The notes: generated by a model from the letters alone, not told the origin. A stretch of 64,000 nt of DNA from Gnetum montanum (GCA_015680685.1 MNCI01000268.1:28424-92423), one strand, 5' to 3'. Positions 34,698 through 46,629 are shown, numbered from the stretch's first letter. Made by a program: numbers and translations.

Positions 34698-35840
34698 ACA
34701 CAATAAAAAAGATAAAGAAAAGGTTAAAACAACTATAGCAGCGTTAGCAGAAACACAACAAGCAAACATGGGACAACAAAGCAAACCGCTTGTTGCCCTT
34801 GCTAATTACACTAAACCTACTCCCGCGACTGCACCAGAATCATCCTCGTCACAGAACCCAACACCGAATCATACGAGAAACTTTGAGAGGAAGGACCCCT
34901 CTCAATACACACCACTACCCATGAAACCATCGCAGCTGTTCGACTAACTCCTGAAGGCTAGATTACTGAAACATAAACAGTTGTCCCTTACAGCGATCTA
35001 GAGGCACGATCGGTTCTGTCAACTGGTTCAGAACCCAAGCCTAGTAACGCCAGATGAGTCCCCAGTGCCAAAAGGCTTTAGAATGGACCGTTTCTACGAT
35101 TATCATCAACGTAATGAGCATGGCATGGATTACTGTTTCACCCTAAAATAAGACATCCAATGAATGATCGATGGTGGTCAGATCACCTTTGATGAAGCCA
35201 ACCCGGTCCAACCACAAAACCAAGCCATGGGTGTGTATAAAGATCCTCTAAATACCAAAGAGGCACCGTACATGATCAACACAATCTACCTTGATAACGA
35301 ACCTGAAACACCTAGCATTAACACTGTCTATTCTGATTGTAAGCAGCAAACACCTAATAAACCATTCGTAGTGCGTATTCCTCCCACTGTACAAACATCC
35401 GTGCCTCAACCTTCATGCCCCCCACAGTAACCTTATGTCATATGAATTTCCCCTGCCGTAGCAACTCCTAACACCTCTACACGTGAAAAACCATATGTGG
35501 TGCGCATACCTCCCGCCGTTACTGCCAACAACTCACCAACCCCTCCTATTCGGCCTGCCCCCTACATAGTCCGAGTACCACCCGCGGTCGCAACAACGGA
35601 GGTACAACCTCTAGCTAGGCCGACTCCATACGTCGTTAGGACACCCCAGCATCCTAGTGATAACCAATCCACCACTTCGTAAACAAACAATAAACCTAGC
35701 CCTTATGTCATCAAGGTGCCCAGCCAACCTGACACTCAACTGCATGTAACCGTCCAATCGCAATCCCACCCGAGTCCATACGTAGTACGAATCCCAAAAC
35801 AGCGTGAGGCTCTGAAATCAATTGCACCCCCACGCCACAC
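34698..35840 (+). pseudogene. Element B nucleocapsid-like linker with PYVVRIPPAV repeats
   Basis: After gag comes FYDYHQRNEHGMDYCF (near 35090-35140), the Tat-type Cys/His block. From about 35350 to 35800 at least six copies of a decapeptide near PYVVRIPPAV occur every 25-40 residues, separated by Pro/Thr/Ser/Gln-rich spacers. Examples are PFVVRIPPTV, PYVVRIPPAV, PYIVRVPPAV, PYVVRTPQHP and PYVVRIPKQ. Element A has shorter, diverged copies. Confidence 0.75.
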
Positions 35841-36713
35841 ATGAGAAGCTTAGTGGATAAGCTTACACCCGAACGCTTGGAGAAGGAGCGTCAATGGCTA
35901 GCCTTAGGACCTCCTAAACCTATCCCATTAAATGCAATGCCCATGACACCACCTAACGATAAACCAAACACAGGCCATGAGGGTGAATCATCCAGAAAAC
36001 ATGATACGTCTAAATCAATGATTTCGGGCAAAAACGACAAACCAACAATGCATGAAATAAAACTGTTGGGCCCAATGGACCAAATCACTACCGACAAACA
36101 TACGCCCAACAGTAGAGACCTAGCAACAGCCCTAACACAAGTCATGCAAGCACTCAAACAAAAGAATACTTCGCTGAGCTTATATGACCTAATTTTAACA
36201 TCGCAAACCCATCGCGAAGCTTTAGTGCGCATGTTAACAACTATCCCAGTGAGTGAGGACTTGCCTCCAAATGAACCTTCAATTCATGCAGTAATGTACT
36301 GGCCTCAAGGGTCAACTTCCAAGCCACTAAGTTTCCACAATGACAATATCAAGTTGGATGAGAAAACGGGAGAGGTAACAACAGCCCCTATGTTCATAAC
36401 AATACGAGTAAACCAATTCAAGATACATAGGGTTCATGTAGATGATGGAGCTGCCACAAATGTAGTGCCATATCCCATTGTTGAATAACTAGGACTTACA
36501 GAGCTAATCAAACCAACTGCCACCACATGTTTGAAGTCATTCAGCGGATTGCGTGTGATAGTCAAAGGCACCGTGACTTTAGACTTCATAGCAGGGGATC
36601 AGTTCCCCATATTCGCCGACTTTGTCGTAATCCATGAAATGCCAGGGTTCAACCTAATATTGGGAAGGCCTTGGCTAGCCCAACTAAAAGCAGTCTCTTC
36701 CCCTATACACTAA
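35841..36713 (+). pseudogene. Element B aspartic protease region
   Basis: Open 35841-36488, then a single TAA, then 36531-36713. SLYDLILTSQTHREALVRML precedes FITIRVNQFKI, the active-site block VHVDDGAATNVVPYPIVE and MPGFNLILGRPWLAQL. The active site is D-D-G-A rather than the common D-T/S-G-A, as in this subfamily's other copy apart from the Arg substitution there. Confidence 0.9.
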
Positions 36714-37139
36714 GAGATTCACCTGCCTTATGAAGGTGGCAAAATCGTTATACACGGGGAGGCTGCTACACCCATCATCTCATCGTACATAGACATAGAC
36801 CAAGGCTCAGAGGTTAAGCTCGAAGATCTTGGACAACACGACATAAATGAACAACAACTGGTAGGCGATAATCCTTTAAACACAAAAGAAAATCCACCCA
36901 AAATAGAAATACCCGGGCCTAACATCATACATACGCAGCCTCACTTAGAAACTGCAACTGACACAGAAACCACAATACCTGCAGAAGCGCAAGAAAACAC
37001 TAACGCAGGAACAATTCCATCAGACATCCCTTGGGCTGAATTACCATTCAACGTGATCAACGAAGGGGACGCTAAATATAGAATCATACCCGCTAACGCA
37101 TCTCCTAATGTTAAAATGAGAAAAATAAAAAAATTATTA

Positions 37140-37420
37140 AACTAATAAACAACAAGCTGTCCGAGATGACGTTAAACTACAACAAGTCCGAAAAGACATT
37201 AAACTATATTCCAAGTCCGGAATGACGTGAAACTATCATGTCTGCAATGACATAAACTAGCCACGATCAGAAATGGTCGGTCAACCGAGAAACCCACCTG
37301 TGTCATTTGAAACATCCCTTGCTTACGCTGGGGTTTGAAATGGCCTTAAACTACGCATGTGGCTTGAAATGGCCTTAAACTAGTGCGACTGTCCCGAAAT
37401 GGCCTTAAACTAGATCATCC
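37140..37420 (+). repeat. Dispersed 22-nt repeat cluster, element B, after protease
   Basis: About eight degenerate copies of TCCGNNATGACGTNAAACTA (for example near 37155, 37185 and 37215, later drifting to GAAATGGCCTTAAACTA). They lie between the protease and the 3' end of the antisense gene. Same orientation relative to gag-pol as in element A. Confidence 0.8.
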
Positions 37421-37789
37421 ATTGATACTTCCTTTTTCTCCCAAATTCTAGTTCACTGTTTGAATTCACGCTTGCATCAACAATTTTCGCAATTATCTTT
37501 CACTTATGATTACAGTCCTACTTATAATTACATTCGTGCACTACACTTAAGCTACCAAAACAAACCAAAACATTTTATATTGTCGTGTCATGTTTACATT
37601 TAAACCCAAAATCCATAACAAATAATAATAATAATAATAATAAAATATAAGTAAAAATTATGTATAGATACATGTAATGATGTACAATTACAAGAGTCAA
37701 TTGATTTCATTCATCCGTCCAATACAACTCAAATCATTCAATTTACAATTGACGTAAGAATGTGAGCTAGAATAATTTCAAAGCAAAGA
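37421..37789. other. Spacer with an AAT microsatellite
   Basis: Noncoding. A short (AAT)n/(ATA)n run lies at about 37619-37645. It ends at the stop codon of the antisense gene. Confidence 0.7.
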
Positions 37790-40700
37790 TTAAACATCAG
37801 GGGCAAGAGGATTGTCCCCTTTAGACCCGCTAGCACCATGAGCCCCCACTGCACTAGGGCTAGCTTCCTGAACATCATCGTCGTCTTGATCCTATAAAAT
37901 GCAAAAGAAACAATCAACATAAGGATAAAAGAGAAAACCTTCAAACATTATTCAGCGAACGAATTTCATGATAACAAAACGCTTACTGTAGGGGATCCCC
38001 CTAAACCAAATTCCAGTCGACGGAGGATTTCCTCTTCTGAGACGCTCGCCCAATCGGTGTCATCAAGGCCTAGGTCGAAATCTGCCAAGGCCTTCCCCTT
38101 GTCAACCACCGACCATGTAGGATGCTTTAAAGGGAATTCACCCACAAACACCTCCCTAGAAGCTGTCGTAATTACCCTTATAGGCGATTCCATCTCAAAA
38201 GTTGTGTTCTGAGAAAAGGTATCAAACGCAGAGCGTAGACCTAGACCCTCCACAAACATCTCAAGCTGACGCTTTTCAATGGATACTTCCTTCAACGATT
38301 TCTTATAATGATGTTTGTGGTTCTTTTCATCCTGACCCCATTTGTGTACCTTAGAAGCGAAAGCTTTCCAATCCTGGCACTTGAGGTTTAGTAGATCTAC
38401 TTGGGCCTTACACTCTGCTAGTTTCCGGGTCAGTGATGCGTGGCGATTGAGTAGGTTCCAGTATCTAGTATATGTGACCTTGAAAGTTCGCCAAGAACGA
38501 TCACCACTTAGTTTAGCAAAGGCGAACTCATACCGAGCCTTCACATCATCACGCTCAACTGACAACTCGAAAACTTCTTTCTCGTTTGCTTGAACTTGCA
38601 ACCACAACTGTTCGATGGAACACCTACAAGTCCAAAGCGATTTGGCGTTGTGTACAAGACCCTCCGCCACCTCGTCATAAACTGGCCTTAGTATTTGCTC
38701 GACTTCTGGGGGTAGTGTGGGCAAACTCTCGATGCTAACAGTCTCAGAAGGATCCCACCTCAGTTTGGCACCTATGCACATGAAAAGAACAAACGCTAAA
38801 ATGACAAAACCGGGTGTAAAACTATAAAGCTGTAAAAAAACTCGAAACATCTGTACCTATCTCAGGGTGGGCTTCCTGAATACATTCAACAACCTCCTCA
38901 GCAATACCAGCCACAAAATCCATCTTACTTGGCATTTCAGTCCAAGTAAATGGTCCACGAGTACGAGACAGACTAACCTCCACGGTCCTTTTAGGGGGAG
39001 CCGTTTTCATATGCACGTCCAGTCGCATCGTTCTGGTTTCACTACCTTCGTCTGGGAGGGATGAAAACACAAAAGTCAAAAACCATGGAAACAATGACTC
39101 ACAAGGAAACACAATAAAGAGAAATATACCATGTTATCAGTCCCCTTCTGGGTTTGGAGGTTCGCCTAAGTCCAGTCTCCCCTTAAGGAAGCTGCTAAAC
39201 ATTTCATCGACACCACTTTGGTCATCCACTAGTTTAGTCTCTGTGGTGTCTTCCCGTAGCTCCTCCGTCTCTCCTGCCTGATCCTTGCTGATCCCTTCCT
39301 CCTCAGTCATTAACTCTGTCGTAGCTTCCTCCTCTTCAATGATAGTCTCTAATTCCTGCCTCCTCACTTCTCGAGTTAAGTTTGAAGGCATCAGTGGGAT
39401 GTGAGTGGTCAAAATAAAAATTATGAATAAGACGAAAAGGACAATGCAATAAGTGCGCTAAGTTTACTTACCTCAGACAGGCATCTTGAACCGTATGCGC
39501 TTCACCTGTGGCTCGTCCACATTTGAGGCCTCCTCGATTGAACGTTCACACTTCGTCAACTTTGACTTGGCCTTACCGATGGTCTCTTTGATGACCAATT
39601 CTGCTCTCTTTGCAGTGTAGGGCACATCATCTGGTTCCAACCCTACATTGTCACGTGTATGGATGGAGGTACCAGATGACCCCCTTGTCATGATGGATAC
39701 GGATTCATCAATCCCCTCAGGCGCGTCTTGGGACTCAGCTGTTTCAAACAAATGGTTGATCCACGGGCGAGATAATAGACCACGATCCAGTAAAACATAC
39801 TTATTGTCTGCACGAACCACTAGAAACTCGGCCAAACGGCGAAGATAGCCGGCAAAGAATGCAAATGTAAAGTGGGACTATGCCTCTACATTTGAGCGCA
39901 ATCGCACTATCTCCTTATGAAGGCCCAACAACAAAAATTGGGCCCAGTTATAACGCATTCTGGTTTCTAAGACGGTTTGCATAATATGCACAGCTTCAAC
40001 ACCAAGGCTCCGCACCTAGGAAAGGGATTTAGGGAATACCCGTGCCCTAAACAGGGGATATAGTTCATTAACTTCCTCAACCTTTGACTTCCCCTGCATA
40101 GGGAATCCCTTAGCACCCTTGGTAACGCCCAACTAGTCCTCTAGCTCACGTATCATATGAAGCTCTTTCTGAGCCCTATCCAAAACTACATCTACGCCAT
40201 CCGCCGGTACACCAAACAGGTTCGAAAATAATTCGGCCGACAGATGGAAGACTATTTTAACACCCTTAATCCGGGTGCTGTAGTAAGAGACGGATTTGTC
40301 GAATGAATCAACAATTTCTGTCATTTCGGCTATCGACACATTAGGGCTCGGGGTTGTAAAGAGCTCCATAAGGTTGGCATCATCTAAACAACAAACAATG
40401 GACGGTGGGGCATGGGTGCCCAACCATTTCTATGCCTTACCAATCTCCTCGAACTTCATCGAGAGGGTACTCTCAGTTCGTCCTGTTGCAACAGGGTCTC
40501 CGCCAGGAGGGACATCAACTGCAGATACAATTTGAAACCATCACATCAGTATAACCCCCAGCAGTCAAATAAACAAACTAAGGTATGTAGAAAATGTTGT
40601 CACTTACCTTCAATAGTGGACTTAGAGGTGCTACCCAAGTCAGAGTCATGAGGAAAAATTGATCCCTTATGCGACCAATCTCCATGCAACCACCCACGAG

Positions 40701-42413
40701 CTATGCATTGTGCGAATGCTCTAGAAAATCGTTTATGAAAATGGACAATATCACCCTTGGTTTGAGCTAACACAACTCCGCGAAGGGTGGGACCTACCAT
40801 AAAGGTTTCTAGAGCAGTATGAGCGAGGGCAAGCCCATCATCATTAACGCATGTGCCATCTTGGGTAACTTGGGGCCTGCAAAAGAATGGTCATCAAAAC
40901 AGGGGAAAACGCTAAACAACAATAAAAAGAGAGAGAGAAATGACAAACCAAACGATCTTACCTCTCTACCTGGTATACTGTGCCAAGAGGGTTCTGAAAT
41001 AACATGTGTTCACGTGCAGCCAGAAATAGGGTGTTATTGAGATAATCACGCCCTCGTGGCAACAGTTCCCACACACGTGCTAATGGGCGAGTAGACTTGG
41101 GCCCGCCAGAGGGACTGTCCTTGATCACAAGCAGCCCCTCATCAATGTCTTTCATGAAGACCGCGACACCCTCCGAAGCTCCTGGCAACATAGCCTCAAG
41201 TACGCTTCGTGCCACTGTTCGCTCAGATGCGACTAGAGAACCACCTTAAATCTGTCCAAGATAAAGGTGAGGAATTCACACGCCCCTTCCCTGAACCAGA
41301 CCCCATTGTTATCAACGGTTAGATTAGGGGTAGGTTCATTGGCCTCAAGGGGCCCAAACCATGCCAGTACCCCAACTAGCTCAACTACCAGGAGAAAAGG
41401 TTCAGTATCCCTGCAAGCAACCAAAATGCCACGATAAATCAGCCATACATGAAAAGGAGATGAAACAACAAAATTGCATGTTGTAGGCCAACACTTAGAG
41501 AAATTACAAACTGTTTTTGATCAGCGTATACGCTATTCAACAAACTGTTCACGCTCAGCGTATACACTGTAAAAATTGTCAGCGTATACGCTATGAAAAC
41601 CGTATACGCTGTGTAAAAAATTTACGCTATACGCTATGCAAACAGTCAGCATATACGCTGTGTAAACCATCAGCGTATACCATGTGCAAACAGTTTATGC
41701 TATACGCTATGCAAAAAGTCAGCGTATACGCTATGCAAATAGCTTACGCTGAACACTGTGCAAATAGTTTACACTGTGTGAAAACAGTTTAATCGTTTAC
41801 GCTATGAAAATAGGTCTACGCTATACCCCGCCTAAAAAAATAAACTTTTTACGCTCAGCGTATACGCTGTGAAAATCATTGGTGTATACGCCATGGAAAC
41901 CATCAGTGTATACGCTATGAAAATTGTCTACGCTTCATACTGATAAAATCATTTACGCTATGTACTGGTTAAATTGTTTACGCCATGCACTAACAAAACA
42001 GTTTACACTATATGCAGTCAAAACCATCTACGTTGTACGCTATAGAGACCCTCTACGCTGCGAACTTACGCTCAGCATACAAGCCCTCTACGCTAACTAT
42101 TTACGTTGGGCGTATACGCCGAAACCCTCTACGCTAACGAGACTATCTACGCTACGAAAATTGTATACGCCAAATAACATGTACAGGTGAAAATAACTAA
42201 CAGAGGTAGGATTAGAGCCTACCTGTGTGACGATCTAGGCCACGATGGAACCCTCGGCCTGGGTAGACACTGCAGCATGGCCTCGCTCTCCTCTGCGAAA
42301 GTCAGATCAGGCCCCTTCCTCCCTTGGCTTTCTACCTCCTTACCCTTGCCTATTTCGGCATCCTCTACGTTGCAATTGATAGGGTTTACGCGGAGGTTTG
42401 AACCGCACACCAA
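37790..42413 (-). pseudogene. Antisense accessory gene of element B, eight exons, unknown function
   Basis: Minus strand. Exons: 1 ends at 42223 (start uncertain, no ATG found in the homologous place), 2: 41410-40962, 3: 40876-40608, 4: 40518-39472, 5: about 39400-39130, 6: 39051-38857, 7: 38771-37987, 8: 37891-37790 (stop TAA). Introns match the element A gene in position, and in phase wherever both boundaries are defined. Exon 2 is 449 nt against 450 in A, and a reading-frame shift near 41.23 kb confirms a 1-nt deletion. Conserved blocks include LVGVLAW, VWFREGACEFL, LMELFTTPSPNV, LFGVPADG, YPLFRARVFPKSLS, AEFLVV, SQDAPEGI, GAKLRWDPSE, and an acidic end DQDDDDVQEA. Exon 7 encodes a probable coiled coil. 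Stops in exon 4 (for example after IRELED) make this copy dead. Function unknown. Confidence 0.85.
41520..42180 (-). repeat. GCGTATACGC array in intron 1 of the antisense gene, element B
   Basis: At least four exact GCGTATACGC copies plus many one-mismatch variants, alternating with ATGCAAA/GTGAAAA-type spacers. The whole inferred intron 1 (41411-42222) is built from this repeat, which is also the repeat of element B's LTR. Confidence 0.8.
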
Positions 42414-42449
42414 ATTGAAACCTGTAAGCTGAGTAGGAGCCTATACGCT

Positions 42450-42590
42450 CACGCTGAAGTCTTAAGCCTCTACGCTCCTACGCTTATGTTGGGGTTTGAG
42501 GTTTACGCTTATGCTTACGCTCAGTGTTTACGCTTACGCTAAGGGTTTACGCTTACGCTCGATGTTTACGCTTACGCTGACGCTTCGGAT
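42450..42590 (-). repeat. TTTACGCTTACGCT repeat upstream of the antisense gene, element B
   Basis: Several copies of GTTTACGCTTACGCT (for example 42480-42580) with short spacers, between the palindromic TATA (42627-42642) and the presumed exon 1. They would lie in the leader or proximal promoter of the antisense transcript. Confidence 0.7.
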
Positions 42591-42626
42591 CACTTCAAAT
42601 GCACAATGCTCACAAATGACACCCTT

Positions 42627-42642
42627 GCGCTATATATAGCGC
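42627..42642 (-). promoter_or_regulatory. Palindromic TATA box, candidate promoter of the antisense gene
   Basis: GCGCTATATATAGCGC is a perfect 16-bp palindrome containing TATATATA. It is about 210 bp upstream (on the minus strand) of the exon 1 coding block. Immediately upstream is a GC-rich CCGCCG/GCC tract. Being a palindrome it has no inherent direction. The minus-strand assignment rests on the neighbouring gene. Confidence 0.5.
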
Positions 42643-42869
42643 TGAGCCACACCGTCGCCGCTGCCACCGCCGCCTTGCATTTTTGTTTCTTTTTTATTTA
42701 TTTATTACTCATTTTCATTAAATTTGTTCAAAAATACAAGAAAAATATATATATATAAAACCAAACAAATACTACCACATGCTGATTCCTTCGTAAACCA
42801 ATTTCAGAAGTCCACACTGTACATTTTGGTGCAAACTCTCCTGTGCAAATTTTATGGTGAACATTCGAC

Positions 42870-43060
42870 CCAGCATGGCCTTAAACTACCATGGCGGCCT
42901 GGTAAGGCATTAAAATGCCACATACAAACCCCCTTCGGCCCGGTAAGGCCTTAAACTGCCACCTGCAGATCACATTCAACCTGGTATGGCCTTAAACTAC
43001 CATGGCGGCCCGGTAAGGCCTTAAACTGCCATGCGTCCCAGTGTGACGATAAACCACCAT
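42870..43060 (+). repeat. Dispersed 22-nt repeat cluster, element B, before RT
   Basis: Six degenerate copies with the core GGTAAGGCCTTAAACTGCCA. They mark the boundary between the antisense gene's promoter side and the pol coding region. Confidence 0.8.
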
Positions 43061-43065
43061 CATAC

Positions 43066-44238
43066 ATGTACACACGATTTAAGTTGCCAGAGAACATCGA
43101 ACAATACCTATTAGCTCATTCTGCTCTTTGTTTATTGGCAGGAGCAAGCTCGATGGATTGTCAGCGTTTATCTGCACCGTTAATCATCGATGGACCATAT
43201 GGAAAAATCATAAGAGAAATCGACATAAACTCCATCAGCTTAGATACATCAACAGAAAACACACTCATAGCCTCGATGCAACAAATGCTAGATAATTACA
43301 AAGGTATGACAAAACCCCTTGACATAGAAGCTGAAAACATCACTGAAGACCCGTTGACTGAAACCCCCATCGTTATGCCTGATGGTGAAACCAAAATATT
43401 AAAATTAAGTACACTATTGTAGCCTCCATTGGCCAAATACATAGAAGGTGTGCTTCAAAACAACATGAATGCATTCGCTTGGTCTTACATCGACATGCTC
43501 GGGCTAGATCCTCGAATCATCCAGCACAACATTATCCTCGATCCAAAATTGAGACCAGTAAAAAAAAAGGCACGAAAGGTTAAACCTGAGGTAGCATTTG
43601 CAGTTCGCAATGAAATCACCAAACTTTATCAGGCTGTTGATTACGCCAATTGGGTTTCCAACATGGTAATTGTCCCGAAAAAGAATGAAAGTATTCGCTT
43701 ATGCATTGACTTCCGGGATCTCAACGTTGCGACCATAAAAGATGATTTTTCCCTACCCAGCATCGATCAACTTGTTGACTCAACTACTGGGCACGCCTTG
43801 TTATCTTTTATGGATGGCTTCTCAGGATACAACCAGATACGCATTAACCCAGAGCATTAGCTTCGGACTACCTTTATGAGACCATGGGGAACCTTTTGTT
43901 ACACAATGATGCCCTTCGGTCTCAAGAACGTTGTGGCCACATATCAAAGGGCCATGACATTCATTTTTAACGATTACATGCTGCACTCACTCAATGACTA
44001 TGTCGATGATATCATGGTTAAATCGAAGACATCACAACAACACGTACAAGACCTTGACTTAGTGCTAAAACGTTGTTTAAAATATGAGTTGAGACTTAAC
44101 CCAAAGAAATGTGTCTTCGGAGTCAAAACAGGAAAAATTCTTGGATTCATAGCCTCAGAAGCAGGGATACGAGTAGACCCCGATAAAGTTAAGGCCATAA
44201 CAAACTTAAAACCACCTAGCAACCTTACTGAACTCTGA
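43066..44238 (+). pseudogene. Element B reverse transcriptase, broken
   Basis: Starts with a poorly conserved linker (43066-43422, one TAG after it), then FAWSYIDMLGLDPRIIQHN. RT blocks are CIDFRDLNVATIKDDFSLP, LLSFMDGFSGYNQIRINPEH, a single TAG at 43858, WGTFCYTMMPFGLKNV and the catalytic DYVDDIMVKS. Apart from three isolated stops the domain is complete. The short DYANWV junction lacks a few residues compared with element A (AGFICTVDYLDWV), a small in-frame deletion. Confidence 0.92.
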
Positions 44239-44830
44239 GGTCTACAAAGTAGATTACAGTTTATCAGACGTTTCATAGAGAAACTAACAGACAAATTAAA
44301 ACCTATGAACCACTTGCTACGCAAAAACGTCCATTTTGAATGGACTCCACAGTGCCAAGAAGCATTTGACAATATTAAAGCAGCACTCGTCCAACTACCC
44401 ACGGTTTATCCACCTCAAAATGATAAGCCATTTTGCATCTACCTTGCCACTTCGGACTCGTCAATCACGTCTATGCTTTGCTAGAAACAAGATGATGGGA
44501 TCGAAGTCCCTGTATATTACTTAAGCCATGCATTAATAGCCCATGAGAAGAAGTATAACGAGGTGGAGAGGTCATGTATAGCTCTTACCTTTTCTTTGAA
44601 AAAATGGCGACATTACCTCTTCCATAACCAAGTTAACATAATCTGCAAGGATAATGTGCTCAAAGCCATCACGGGAAACATTTATGAGACAAGTCAAATA
44701 GCCCATTGGAAAGCCATGATAGCTGAGTTTGACTTATACTACATAGCACAATCATTAGTTAAGGGTCAAGCCATAGCAAATCAAATGACCGCGTCACCAA
44801 CACACGATCAAGCAATGATAGAGCTAGAAT
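44239..44830 (+). pseudogene. Element B RNase H, broken
   Basis: FIEKLTDKLKPMNHLL then HFEWTPQCQEAFDNIKAAL, FCIYLATSDSSITSML, a stop, YYLSHALIAHEKKYNEVE and LTFSLKKWRHYLFHNQVNII. This is the ordinary gypsy RNase H domain following RT, with stop codons at about 44236 and 44482. Confidence 0.87.
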
Positions 44831-44869
44831 TCAGCAACGAAAATGTAAGTGCAATAGCCATAGTGCCCG

Positions 44870-45290
44870 ATGACTACGAAGCCATTTTGAACTTTGATGG
44901 TGCATCCACCTCTCGAGGGGGAAGTGCTGCCATTGTCATCACCTATCCCTCCGAGGAGATCTGACCCTTTTCTTATCGTTTCAACTTTCACTGTACCAAC
45001 AATATAGCAGAGTACGAAGGTCTCCTTAGAGGTCTTACGGCAGCACTAGCTTTAGACATCACATGACTTGTGGTCAGGGGAGACTCACAACTAGTTTTAA
45101 ACCAAGTCACAGACATTTATGCATGCAAAGCGCCACATTTACAACCATACTATGACTTAGCCAAACATCTAATGAAACGATTCGAAAACATGGATGTGCA
45201 ACATGTCTCTAGAAATGATAATACCATCGCAGATGCACTAGCCACTCTAGTGTTAAAAATATCGCCTAACATGTTCCATACATTGCCAAG
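44870..45290 (+). pseudogene. Element B second (archaeal-type) RNase H
   Basis: NFDGASTSRGGSAAIVI (first Asp), TNNIAEYEGLLRGL (Glu), VVRGDSQLVLNQV (Asp) and NTIADALATLVL. Stops at about 44962 and 45064. It is the extra RNase H that defines Tat/Ogre-type elements. Confidence 0.9.
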
Positions 45291-46614
45291 CTCTATAATC
45301 AGTTGTGCCAAACCAATAATCGATACTTTTGATACATTGCCAATTGCGTTCGTTAGTACAACACATGCGATAGAATGGTATGACGACATAAAAGAGTACC
45401 TTCTACGTGGTGAAACACCGCAACACTTAATGAATGCACAAAAGGACGCGGTACGAAAGCGTTCTAAGAAATACGCACTGGTAGGGGACACCTTGTGTCA
45501 TCGATCCTACGAAGGCATATTGCTAACATGCGTTAGTAGCGTTGATGCCCAAACCATTGTTAAGCAAGTACATGACGGACTATGCGGAGGACACATAACA
45601 CCTAAGGCAATGGCCACAAAGATAAGATGCTTAGGCTATTATTGGCCACACATGGAGTATGATTATCTTTCCAAGGCTAAAACATGCAATACCTATCAAA
45701 GACATAGTAATCTAATCCATGTCCCACCAAATGAGTTGCATACAGCGCAAATCACATGGTCCTTTCAAAAGTGGGGGTTGGACCTTATCGGACCAATAAT
45801 ACCCTCATCTTCTGCAGGGCATAGTTTCATCATAACCGCGACAAAGTATTTCACGAAGTGGGTAGAAGCTGTTCCCCTTCGAAAAACCACATCTAAACAC
45901 ATATTTAACTTCATCCTTGAAAACATCATGACCCGTTTTGGCATCCCCATGACCATCGTCAATGACAACGGGCCACAACTCAGCAGTGCCGAAACCAAAA
46001 CCTTTTGTGAAAGTCTGGGGATCAAAAACTCATTTTCATCCCCTTACTACCCTCAGAGCAATGGGCAAGTAGAGGCCACAAAAAAAACCATCATTACAAT
46101 ACTTAAAAGGATGCTTACCCAAAGCAAGAAAAAATGGCATGAGCAGTTGGTATACGCACTGTGGGCATATCGCACGACATGTTGGACTTCAACAGGTAAA
46201 ATGTCATATAGTCTTGTTTATGGTTCAGAAGCTGTTTTACCCTTGGAATTACAGGCACCATCTTTAAGGATCACACTCTCTGGACTCCTCGACGAAGGGC
46301 AAAACAATGACCTGCGCATCATTGACCTGGACTTGGTAAAGAAGGAATGCATGCGTGCACTCGATCAGATTGAATGGTACCAAAAGCGACAACGACAACG
46401 CCATCGGCACGACATTCATAAGCGTCCCATCAAGGAAGGCGACCTTGTACTTAAGGTCGTTCAGGAACACCCAGACAAATTCTCAGCCAATTGGGAAGGG
46501 CCCTACCTGGTCACCAAAGCATACGACAACGAAGCATTCAAGTTAGCTGATATGGAAGGGTGTGAGCTTACAAATCCTACCAATCACTTGTTCTTGAAAC
46601 CGTTCCATATTTGA
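45291..46614 (+). pseudogene. Element B integrase, near-intact open frame
   Basis: Part of one 514-codon open frame (45070-46614). The zinc-binding domain is GLCGGHITP...KTCNTYQRHSN, in which the second Cys of the usual C-x-x-C is Tyr. The catalytic core has WGLDLIG (Asp), IVNDNGPQL (Asp) and YYPQSNGQVEATKKTI (Glu). The C-terminal domain has YGSEAVLPLE and DKFSANWEGPYLV. Apart from the Cys change it looks the best preserved part of element B. The frame continues from the archaeal-type RNase H upstream. Confidence 0.92.
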
Positions 46615-46629
46615 GTACAAGCTCAGGTA

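Noticed and set aside
37966-38850. Single-exon antisense protein of 294 residues in element B
   Set aside because: It is exon 7 plus read-through into flanking introns. The exon boundaries shared with element A define the coding part as 37987-38771.
42219-42413. Translation start of the antisense gene at 42413 in element B
   Set aside because: That codon is TTG, not ATG. The exon's end is supported by the shared splice donor, but the true start of this copy is unknown or lost.
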